The notes under the pieces were generated by a model. That model had not been told where the DNA came from. It ran no database searches and saw nothing but the letters and a program-made list of their open reading frames with translations. From NCBI RefSeq assembly GCF_029784155.1, contig NC_073693.1, positions 183,169,802-183,233,801 on the forward strand: DNA of 64,000 nt. The letters run 5' to 3'. The first letter of the stretch is position 1. Each line of letters starts with the position of its first letter. Shown here piece after piece: positions 11,001 through 23,000 of the stretch. The stretch comes from Uranotaenia lowii (lineage: Eukaryota; Arthropoda; Insecta; Diptera; Culicidae). The translations under genes were made by a program, and so were the position numbers.

Positions 11001-14000
11001 GGGTGCATACTGAGGAAAAGTAGGCAAGGGGTACCAAAAGTTTCTCATTGGTGGGGGGTGGAGACGGTGCGCTTTTTGACAGCGAATTGTTCGCCTACCA
11101 TGCCTACGATTACGATTGCCTGTCACAAGATGGACGATTCCGTGCATTGGTATAAGAACACACCTAGCTTTACCCGCCTTGGCCGCAACCACACAAATTG
11201 CTGCCAGCAATGTCAAAACAATATGGATCATATCAAGGTCTTTTGATACACTAGGTTCTCCGACTTTCACAGTAAGTAGGCGAGAAGTGAGCGGGGCTCT
11301 CAATGAGTTTGTTTATTTTTTGCTCAGCTTTTCGGTGGTTTGTTGGTAAACAAACTTCATGAGTTCCATATAGTTGCATAGCCTACATAGCCAAAATGGC
11401 TGAATCGGGAATTCGATATTCGGTAACACCTCCTGAATATATACACACCTTGGATCATATCAACTGACGAGTTGGCATCGTGGTAAGAAACCGAACTGCG
11501 AACTCGGAGAACTGGAGTTCAAATCTCGGTCGAGGAAATTATTTTTCGTTTTACTCAAATTTCCAAAAAAAATCGTTTTTTTGCATTTTGTGAGGAAATC
11601 GGATCTTTGGAATCTTGTCATTGTAGATATATCGCCTCCACTTTTTTAGCTATAGGCTATTTTGGTAAGTAAAATACAATCTTTTCATCTGGTATAATTG
11701 TTTGAATAATTCTGTTGTTCCTGCGATATACCTTTGCTGGGTTATCCGGACTAGCCCGGTTTTTCAATGGAATTTTCGAGAAAAGTTTGGTCCGGCCCGG
11801 ATTCCCAGATATAGTGAAAAATTACTCGGATTTTGCCCGGTTTTATACACAATGTTTGGAAAATGATACAAAAAAATCAAATCCAGTTTTAAAGTAAAAT
11901 GCTAATACGTAAACCTACTCTGAAATCCTCTACGACTGATGCACTGTTCCGCACCGCATGAGGGCTTTTTTGTAGCAAACATTCCTGCATTTAAATCTTA
12001 GCGCCGATGTGGTCTATAGACTTATAGATACTATAGGTCTATAGATTTTTACTTAGAGACGAGAAAATTCCAGTATTGAATCATATTGAATCATATTAAA
12101 TAAAACAAAACAAAAATCCAATTGGAAAGTTTTTCTTCCAATATTCAGTGATTTTATAATTTACATCATTTTTATTTTACACGTTGCTAATTTTACATCA
12201 TTTTTTATTTTACACGTTGCAAAATTTTACTGGCGTGTAATTTCCAACTGACACTGAATACTCCGTCATATATGATGCTTCTTTTTATTTACATCATATG
12301 TGATGTAATTTTACAGATTTTTTTGGTAGTGTGTAGCGGATAGGCTGGCGCGAGTCTGGCATTGGTAAGCCAGACGTACTGGGTTCGATTCCCAGTATTT
12401 TTTTTTTATTAGTTGTTAACCCAGGTGGTAAATCCATTTTACGGATTGCATTCCAAGGCACGGCGAGCCACCGCGTCCCCCCAGTTTGCTACTCTGGGTC
12501 CATGGGTGCAATTGGACGACTCATGATACAATGCTAAGGAACACTGTACCCCCTACGCCATAAAGTCCACCTGGGGCCACTGACCTTTGTTCCCACCTCG
12601 AACTGTTTGACACACTTTGCTTCAATAGTGGGAGGTCATTTCGCGCTAGTGCGCTCCAAGGCAATACTCGTTTCCGAACCCTCTGATAGCATAGCCTCAT
12701 TCTAACACAACTCGATGCGCGACCCCTCCTCTGAAGAGTTAGGACCCGACATCTCATCGTGTGAATGAGGTCCCCACGTAGCGCAACTACTAACTTTGTG
12801 AATCCAGTCCAAGATCCAGAAACACAAAGCGAGTTGTCGACGGCACTTTCTCTGTTCAAACACGCGGGTAGGGGGGGTAAGCCCCCTAGGCCACGTGTAG
12901 GACTCAGACTCCTCCGAACTCACAAATAGTGTTGACTTAAGTCACCACTCAGCGCAACTACCCGATCTTCAAGTCGGGCGCTTGACCACCCGAAGCGCAG
13001 ATCGAGCTATAGAACGCCCTCATCAGGTCACACTCGCGGTTCGGGTGCAACATTTCCCGAAACGCGTGTCGAACCCTGACACCTCCGGCAGAATGTGCCT
13101 CTCGGACACTGACGTGTAAACACGTCCCTAAGTGATCGGCCCACCATTGGCCACCACTTTGCGCATCTACTCATTTTGCGAGACGGGTCTATACCCACCG
13201 AAGCGCAAAACAAGTTGGCGATCGCTCTCCCTCCGGTCGCATCCGCATATCAGGGTCATGACCCCCCGAAAGCGTGTTGGACCATCACGCTCACACCCAA
13301 GTACTGGTACCAAAGTACCCGGGTGCACCACTTCTTCCGCGCGGGTTTGGCGGGACCCGTCGACGGCCTCTAGTGGGTTTGGTGTAGTTCTCTTGGCCGT
13401 ACATCTGCAATACGCCGGACTTGCAGACACGTTTCCACTCTGCACCACGGGGAGGTGGAACTACGCCGATTCCCAGTATCGGAAAGAAAACTTGTGGTAA
13501 GATGTGTTTCCTCTTATAACTGACTAAATAATAAGAACGTTCACCCAGTTGCCAGCTGGCCAGGTACATACACGGATGCCGGAATACCTGTAAATTAACT
13601 TGCCCGCCTGATTGACTTGTTCTTCCAAAATAAACTTACATAAACACAAAACATTCATCCATAACAGTTTATACGAAGCCATGGGGTCCGGGTATGGTGT
13701 ACGCGCTGCATTGGAGATTTGTCGAACTTAATAATCTAAGAATGCATGTGAGCACATACTTAGGCAGAAACTGCGGTGAATCCGTGCACCCATGGTGGAT
13801 AACCAACATACAAAATACATAGGGTAAAACGGTACAAGACGCACCAGTTAAGCAAAATTGCTATTTACAGCAATTCCAATCATTTAAGAATCAAATTGAA
13901 AATTAACGACGATTCAGGGATCAGTGTTACGTAATATCGAAAAGAAAAAATATGATAAAAGCTAGATTTTGAGTATATTTTTGTAAAAAACTAAAACAGC

Positions 14001-17000
14001 CAGAAAACAAACCACGGGGTAGAACGCCAAAGTTAGTGGACAGAACGCACCAAACAGGGTGGTAAGAAATGGAACAACGATTATACGGAATGTAATTATT
14101 GAAACATCTAATGTTTGATTAGAGTAAGGTGGGGTAAAAGTACGAGTCGGGTAAAAGTACGTTTTGAGATTATCACAAACCGAGAACAGTAAAATTCAAA
14201 ACTCTGGCATGAATTAATAGTGATTTGGACTACCTACATCCAGACATAATTTTTATTTTGAAAAATTGAAAATACTCCGAAAAATGAGATAAAGCACCTT
14301 TTTTGCCCACATGATGTAAATGCCGAAGAATGAATTCAATTAATTGGTTTCTGTTTTGCACAATAAATTGTGAATCACAAGTAACCTTGAAGGGGCAAAA
14401 GTACGAACTGCAAATAAGGCAAAAGTACGAATGATATACAGGGTTTACTTAAGTAAATCTGAACGGAAAGTTTTAAGTTTTTTCCAAAATTCACTGGGAA
14501 TATCAGTTTTTGTTTCTACAACGACTTGCTCGCGCGAAAATTTGCTTTAATACGATGAGAACTGGATTACGTATACCTGTTGAATATGGACAGTTAGTGG
14601 AGAACTCCAAATTCGCGCACACAGTAAACGAAAATTACCGAGTTCGGTAACTTTTTAAACGAAATCCTAACATGTGTAAATCGTTAAACTGTTCGGTAAT
14701 TTTTTCGGTAAAAAACAAACGAACATCGGTAAATGAAGAATCGATTTACCGATGTTCGTTTATTTTTACCGAAAAAATTACCGAACAGTTTAACGATTTA
14801 CACATGTTAGGATTTCGTTTACGGTGCAGGTTGATCCCCCATGTATGGGATTTGTATCAGAAGCGAACACAGATGCTACTGCTGTAAGCAAAAAATGATA
14901 TAAAATATTTTTTCTCTTGACTTCATGGAGAATTGTTGAATATTGAATTGTCGTACTTTTACCCCACATCATTCGAACTTTTGCCCCAGAGGTGGGGTAA
15001 AAGTAGATAGCAGTTAGGCATTTTCACTACTGCTATTAAATATGCGTCGATGGATTATCTTCGTAATTTTTTTGAAGAGAGATAAAAGTCTAAGGAATCC
15101 AATGCTGTTCTTGGTTTTTTTGAAAAACAACTACTAATTTTTCTGAAAATAGGATAGCACTAAGGTCCTACTATTACTCCACCATACTCTACATCCCGAT
15201 CAGGAGAGCATATCAAAATATTAACTCAAACGTATCTCACTAAGATATTTACATCTGAATCAGTTATAATAAAGTACTGAAAAATTTAGATTTTAAGTTT
15301 CTCCAACCTGAATTATATCTTATTCTGATTGACAGACTTGAATAAGGTTGAGATAATTTTCAATGATAAAGAATTTTTTCGGGTTGTCCCAAAATAAAAT
15401 GATTATATCTTATTTTGATACATGTACAACTTTTTCTTAAACACGGACATCGAAGTCAACGGCCCAAACCGTACATTAATGAGTTTCGCTCAACAGATCC
15501 TTAAAATTGGATCTGATTTTTGGGAAACCAAAAATGGAACATGGTTTTAGCAAATAAAAGGTTTTTTGACATTCCATTAGTAATTTTTCTCGAAGCACTC
15601 ATATCTTGATAAGTTATAATTCTGATAGGTTTTGTTCTGCCCAATATCAAACTATGCTATTTGAACGAGATATAATCTTGAAAGGAGCATATCTAAAATT
15701 GATATAATTTAGCTATGATCGTTTAGATTTTTTAATATGATTTGAGATATTTTAACATCCTACGAGTACTGAATAATAACTCATTTAGATAGGTAAAAAT
15801 TAGTATCAAAATATCTCATCTTGATGTAATTTAGTTTTTCCCTCCTGATCGGGATGTCATCGTATTTTTGTAAACTAACCGTTCTTTGGCTAAAAATCAT
15901 TTAGTATTGCTAAACTCATCGAAAATTTCGCTTTTCAAAATACACTTTTTAATATCCTTATATATAAAACGCCTTCAAGTAGGCAACGAAATTCAATTTT
16001 TTTGACTGATATAGTGATATCGCGGCAAACATGGCGGCCGATATTTTTTTCGAATCGAATATTAGTGCACCGTTATAACTCGAACAAGGACGAAATTTGT
16101 TATACTTATGCATTGTAATCGTAATTTGGGAGTCAACAGATAAAAGGAATGGCATTTTGTTTTGATATCGAAGCTCGCTTATTCCTAGACATGTTCCGTT
16201 GTTCTGACATCGGGAAACGCTGCAGGATCGTATTCCACAATTTTATTACACTTTTAAACCTATTTTTTTCCCTATAAGATTGTTCTACTTTGAATTTAAA
16301 TCTAATTATTACAGGTACGACAATTCTAACAGTTTACTTCAAATAATCAATACCACAAAATATCTGCCAAGTAATTCAGAAAGTATTACACAGAGAGCAT
16401 CACAGAGTCCTGCCAAATCGGGTATCCTGGGATCTGTAACTACAGCTTTCAAGGATATTGATTGCAATCATGGCTTTAATAGGAGATCATCAGATTCTGA
16501 TATAAGTACTACATCAAAAGGTACGTATTCTATAATTCGTTCACAATGGAAAGATCTAGCTGTCCTATGAATTTTAGGTAAAAAAGACGTAAACTAGAAT
16601 TTCGACAGATCATTACCTTATACTTACCCACGTTGGTGTGGACTAGCCTTCACTGCTTTAGAAATCACCCCTTCTACTGAAAATGTATTCTTATTATTTG
16701 ACATACAGTCAATCGCAAAATTGAGCGTACACAGGGGCCGTCCACATACCACGTGGACAACTTAGGGGGGGAAGGGGGTTATCGAAATGTCCACGCTTGT
16801 CCACGGAGAGGGGGGTAGGGGTTTAGGTCATGTCCACGTGGACATACTTCCAAAATATTTTCTAAAGGTGAATAAATATTAAGATGTATAAATTCGGGAT
16901 GATTAAACCAAGTTGGTTTAAAATCCTTGAGAAAAAAAAAGATGTTTTAATCAAAATCTTAAAATGTCAAAGCTTTCTAGTTTATATTTAAACCATTACC

Positions 17001-20000
17001 CGCATGTAACGGTATGATACAACAACTATTCCCATTATCTTCTTCCCAAGACACCCAAAAGATTCCCTCTATAGTTTTTGGATTATAAATGAACGATTGA
17101 ACAAATCGTTTTTTCACCAAATGGAATCGTTTAGACACAAATAACGATACACTGAACGGGTCAATAAGTAAAATAACGATACATTTTTTTTGCTTTTTTC
17201 TACTCGTTCTGAATCGATTTGATCATATGTGTTATCTTTATCTAATGATCCTCACATAAAAAGATTACGATAGAGAATATCGTCACCTAACAATGAAAAG
17301 ATTCGAACCTAATTTGGGATTTCGTTGATTTTATTCAATTTCAGTTTGATTTCGAGAAAAAAAAGTAAAGGAGGTTTAATTTACATATATTCATTTTATT
17401 TTTCCTCTATGATTAAAAAAAAACAAACCTTCCGTGACCATCCGCGGATGTTCCCAGGAACAGCTTCCAGAAGTTCCAATACTGCAGCACCAAATTTGAC
17501 TGCTGCTGCAGCACTGCCGAGCCATTCTTAACGCTGCTGCTGCTACACAGCGATAACCAGCGCTGCTCATCCATAGAAAAAGGGGTTTCTTCAGATTTTT
17601 CCTCCTGCCTATGAGCGAGAAAAAAAAAGAAATTTAAGTTTCTCGCTATAAACAAAAAAGGCATTTTACTTACCCTCATAGATCATCGTATCTTTCCTCG
17701 TAGCCTCCGTCTTCCACTTCAGCATTCCAGCTACGGAACTAGATGATCTCTTTAATAATGTTTGCCCGAACTCAGCCGGGAGAAACTTTTTTTCACAAAG
17801 TTTGGCCACGTGTGATGACGTGACAGCAGAGAAGTTGATGCGTGTTGCAAAAATAATCTATTAATTCTTGAAGACCATTCATTGTATCTTTTTTAAATAA
17901 TTCTTTATCATTTGATTACGTTGCTAAATTTATCAATTCGTTCCTTAGAATATTCATCGTATCTTCCGGGAATAATATCTTACACGTTCTAGCGAAGGCA
18001 CATTAAGCCAAGATGCAATATAGAACGTAACTATTAATGTGATCAGAATAGAATAATACGGAAGATTCAGCGTACGGTTTGCGGTCATGCGGGTAGTAGC
18101 CACTTGAAAGCAAGTGATAAATATGACCCCCCGCAGTCGTGGGGTAGAAGATAGCCTTCAAGTCTTCTAAGCCAGCGGGCATGAAATTGAATCCCGGTAA
18201 CGGCATACATAGTACACTTTCTGTGGGTTGGTGGTCTCAGCATTTCTCGCGTGAGCTTTCATTACGTCGAATGAAACAAAATTTGAAAAACTGAGATATT
18301 CACTAAAAAAGCTTCATTATAACATTATCTACCTATGTGATTGATAAAACAATCAATTTAAACCCTTTTAATATATAAAATTTAAGACTTTCAAAATGAC
18401 GAATGAAACAAAACCTTGATTGCCAATTTCAATGTTGCTTACGTCCCTTCTTCCAAACGGCGAATGTGCAGAGGAAGAAAAACGTAGCACATACGCTATG
18501 GATTCCATGAGCAAACAAGTGTATACAGGTATATAGAGGTTATCAGAATATCAACCTGGCAATGAATATTATTTCAGATTCTTGTTTTCAAGCGTTCTTA
18601 AATCGATACTCAAGCAGGCTATCGAACGCTGTAAAATAGTGCAGCAAGGAAAAGAAACCGAACAGCAGCAGTAGCAGCAAACATAACAACTAACAGCAGC
18701 AGGCTGATCGGCAGCAGCCTGCTGCTGTTAGTCACCCAATCACCCGATTCACTTAAGCCTCGTCCGCACTCGGCAACTTGAAATGTGATTTCGGTTGAAG
18801 AGACTTGTTTATGTTTACATTTTGGTTGCTGAAAGTCTCCCATACTTGTCGGGAGACTTGAGACATGCATCTTTTCGTCTAGTTCAAAATGTAAACATAA
18901 ACAAGTCTAAGCAACCGAAATCGCAGTCCAAGTTGCCTAGTGTGGACTAGGCTTAAGTTAACATTCACTATGCCGAGAAAATTGAAAATTTACTGGTAAT
19001 TGCCTCAGAAACATTTGGGCGTAAGTGCAAGTTGAACGAATCAAAGGACGAATGAGACAAATTTCCCCTCCAGCTGATCGGCAACAGAAAGCTGATCAGC
19101 AGCAGCGAGCTGGTTTGACCGATGGCGCACCCGATTCACACATTTCATTATGCATTTACTCACCAATTTACCGCAACACTAGATATTTCACTTATTAAAC
19201 AGCCACTACGCCGAGAAAATTGAAAATTTCCCATAGTGTTTGCATCAGAAACATTTGGGCGTAAGTGCAAGTTGAACGAATCAAAGGACGAAAGAAAAGA
19301 GACGAATGAAACAAATTTCCCCTCCAAACGACGAATGTGTTCAGACGTATGTTCCTATATGATTAAAAAATAGCTCTAAAAATTGCAAAAAAATAAATTC
19401 ATAATGTGGAATATCTAAGACTATTAGTTTCCATGAATATTGCGTATTTTTTGAAGGGTTATCGGCGAAGGAATAAAATTAGGATTTGAAAAATACTCTG
19501 CAAATTTCAGAAGCGTTTTTCTCGATTCGGTGTTTCTGTTTCATTCGACGTAATGAAAGCTCACGCGAGATTTGTAAAATGCCAGCCATCATATCTTCGA
19601 AAGAAAAGCATAAAGTTTGGAAAAAGGAATCTCTTCAAGTTTCATTGAGATTTTGTATGCGTTCGTTTTTATGATAATTTAGAAATTTATTTTTTTAAAA
19701 ATTATTTTATATTAGAAAATGCTTATTTGTTTTTTTTTTCAAAATGGCCATTTCAATAAAAAAAAGGCAAAAAGTGAATAAATATTGTTTTCTATCTGAC
19801 AAATTAGATTAGGAAAAAAAAACCCGGATATGTCGACATGGACATCCGGGGAGGGAGGTAGGGGTTTGCCAAATGTCCACGCTTGTCCACGGAGGGGGGG
19901 AGGGGGTCAAAAATCTCATTTTTCTGTCCACGTGGTATCTGAACGGCCCCACACTAAGAATGCATTTATTTCTCTCGGGATAATGAACTTTTGAATCACA

Positions 20001-23000
20001 GGGAAATTGCACAGAGGTCGCGAAATTCGAAAGGAACTTCATCCGAATTACGTGACACTTCGTTTTCCCTGAAATCCAGGATGGGATTAAAATGAGTGCA
20101 CAGGTACTCGAACCCTCGGCCTTAATTCAGGACAGCTATATCCTGAATCACGTGAGATTCATCTAGAATCGCGCGTTTTTATAGATTTATCAGTTATATT
20201 ACGCGTCTACAGGACCATAAATATGATTATTTGGTTCTGAGCCACATTGCATGTTCCGAGAAAATCGCTGTTGAAACTTTTAAACACATTTTTAATTCTA
20301 GTATTTTGAATAACACTAATGCCGTTTTCGTTTTTCTCCACTGGCGCGGGGCAAAACTTTCTCTGAATAAACAAACAGAATCGTCACCCGGGACGATGCA
20401 AATATATGGTTGCTAAAGTCAACCTTATGCTTACCCCCAACACTGACAACTTCTACGGGTTGCAACCGCCTGCTTGAGGTTCAAACCTCGGGCAAAACTA
20501 GTGGACTTCTGAATTAATAAACGAACATAATAACAGCATTTCGGGCAAAACTCGTGGACAACTAGGTTACCACTGCTAATAAACGAAAACACTATAAGAG
20601 TTTTCTAGAAAATTGGTATGCGACGTGAAAACAAATTAAGAACATGCTAATGTATTCGATATGGTCATTAGTTAAGTTATATTCAATGAAAAGTTTCTTA
20701 CATTTTGCATTTTCCACTTGGCGCTAACGTCGTTTTGCAAAATAACATTAATTTAACCTTAACATGCCTTAACTTGGCTGGATCTTTCTCAACATTTCTT
20801 TTTTCCATCATAATTACTGAAAACTTCGTAGTAAGCAGAAGTTTTACCTGGAAGTACCCGTTCTGTTATGTCCGGAATCGGTGCTGCGAGAGACTGTCCA
20901 TCAGGAGTGTTTACAGTCGACTTAACATTGCTGGCTGCTTGCTGTTTATGCGACTATCGTTTAAAGAGTACAGAAACTTATCCAAGTAGCCGCTATTGTT
21001 ATTTTGACTCTGTAAAAACACGAAACTGATATGTTGCGATTTTGCGCGGCATTATTAACATTAATTGTACTCACCTAGTTACATATTGAAGCCCTCTATT
21101 GTACCATGGTCGCTTAAATTATCGTTGATCTCGATTTCCAGTGGAATTGTTTACATTTGAACACTTTTTGAAGCACTTTACGGAAAAATGCAAAAGGTCG
21201 CTTAAGCCTAGTCCACACTAGGAGACGGTTCGTCTCGAGACGGTCTCAGCGTTTCCCATTTTCTTCGGGAGACACCGAGACCGTCTCAGGTTTCCAACAA
21301 CAACAACAGACAACAAAGTTCGTCTCATAACAAATATCGCAGTTCATGTTGCCTAGTGTGGACTAGGCTTTAAACCGCAAAGCCGAACTGTTGTTTTGCG
21401 ACGTATTGCGTGCACGGCAATTTACGGCGTGTTCGTAAACTGATTTGTTGGGGTGATGCATCGATTTGTTTGGTAGATGTCAAATCTCCTTCCAATGCTT
21501 TTGCATACAGTTTGTTTAATTTACGAACGCCAACATCGATAGAAAAAATCACTTTGATAGAAAAAATCAATTTACGAACACGCCGTTAGTGGGATAGAGT
21601 GGGATGTAAATAGTCGTAAAAACCAAATTGCACTCGAAAATGAGAAAGTCATTATACGTCTTAATTTCAAATCATGTTATAAAATTATTTTTTTGATGAA
21701 ATGAACCCAATTTTTACCTAACGTAGAATACATGTTTTTCAATCGTTAGCAGTGAATAACTCAATTTTGTTTATGTTGGTTCATACGACCTAATCAAAAC
21801 AAACTCTAGAAATGGCTAATTTAGCGATCGCATCAGCTTCAAAAATCCAACAGGAATTTTTAGTCAATCATTCGTATGGCTTTTTTACCGTAATACTGCT
21901 CCCCATAAACGTCGGAAATTGTAGATTCAAATATTTAAAAAACAATAATTTTAGCAGTTAAATGCATAGTTTTTCCTTTTTATTTTCAATCAGACATGTG
22001 TTTTTATTTAATTTAATCATATATTACATCAGTGGCATATGTTTTTATTTAAACCAATGCAAACGCCATCCTGGACCTGAAACAAAATTTGAAAAAAAAA
22101 CACAAAAAATACATTTTCGCATTCTGATGTGTGTCCTCCAAAAAATAACTTCCACCATCTTCTGTTTTTGTAACATTCTAAAACTAAATTTTAGAATCTT
22201 TAAGTTGACCTGAATAAAATAGACAAATCTGCCATATGTTAGCCATATTAGCGATGAGAAATCCTCGATAGCCAAAACAATTTTACAGCAACGCTGATTT
22301 GTTCGTAGATATCGATGTTGATCAAGTAAATTTATACGTTGAATTGAAAATCATTGGCATGGAAGAGGCAACCATAAGATTTTGATAACTACTAGTAGAC
22401 TTTTTTATCCGTGAGGGCTGAAGCTGTTAAGTAAAAAAAAGAAGAAGAAGAAACATTGCGGAAAATAGCAGCAGCTGTTGGAAGGACGCATGTTACAGTG
22501 CAGGAAATCGTTAACAAATGGAAATACAAAGGTACATTGAAAAACCTCAGTGGCAGAGGACGAAAACGCATTCGGACTCCAGCTGATGAACGGGTAATAG
22601 TGCAGAGCTGAAAAAAAATCCTAGAACAAGTATTTCAAAATTGGCAATAGAGGTTGGAAAAAGCATCGGTTGAACTACTCTTCGGCGGGTGGCTCACAAA
22701 AATAATTTACTAGGTCGAGTTGCCAGAGTTCTGAAACAAGGTTATTTTCACGGATGAATCTAAAATAAACCTTTTCGGACGCGATGGAAGGCAAAAAGGC
22801 GGACAAACAAAGTACTACATTAAGTGATATAACTGATTCGAATGATTTTTGATAGATGACTTACCTGTTTATAGAGAAATATTCAAACTGTTCGCTCGAT
22901 TTTGCTACTTCTGAATTTGGGATTTTTTTTTTCTTATATTTTTAATATGAAGAAAAATTGTTTCGTTTTTGTTTTGTTTTGTACATCAAATGAGAATATT

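Larger units (their letters stand above)
10462..12335. mobile_element. Long member of the ACATCACATGTGATG MITE family
   Basis: The left end is CACACTACGAAAATCTGTAA followed by ACATCACATGTGATG and AAGAAGCATCATATATGACG. The right end (about 12240-12335) is the reverse complement, ending in a TTTTTGGTAGTGTG-like terminus. Inside lie a LINE 3' fragment, a tRNA-like SINE and a CCCGG-rich fragment, so it has been a target for later insertions. Confidence 0.6.
18245..19570. mobile_element. TIR element with TCTCGCGTGAGC ends (copy 1)
   Basis: TCTCGCGTGAGCTTTCATTA at 18245 reappears in reverse ending at 19570. It contains a diverged MITE copy (18756-18953) and a 237-bp internal tandem duplication. 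Related copies are at 41057-42687 and 45415-45630. Confidence 0.75.
16734..19950. mobile_element. 3.2 kb element with GGGGCCGT termini
   Basis: The left terminus GGGGCCGTCCACATACCACG pairs with the right terminus CGTGGTATCTGAACGGCCCC. Subterminal TGTCCACGCTTGTCCACGGA blocks are repeated at both ends. It inserted 28 bp inside the left Tc1 terminus. ACA on both sides may be a 3-bp target duplication. A degraded relative lies at 41464-41930. It contains the gene-like block at 17391-17725 and the nested element at 18245-19570. Confidence 0.7.

Noticed and set aside
12338..12410. Possible tRNA gene
   Set aside because: A- and B-box-like motifs exist but the anticodon loop and acceptor stem do not form; it is the head of a SINE.
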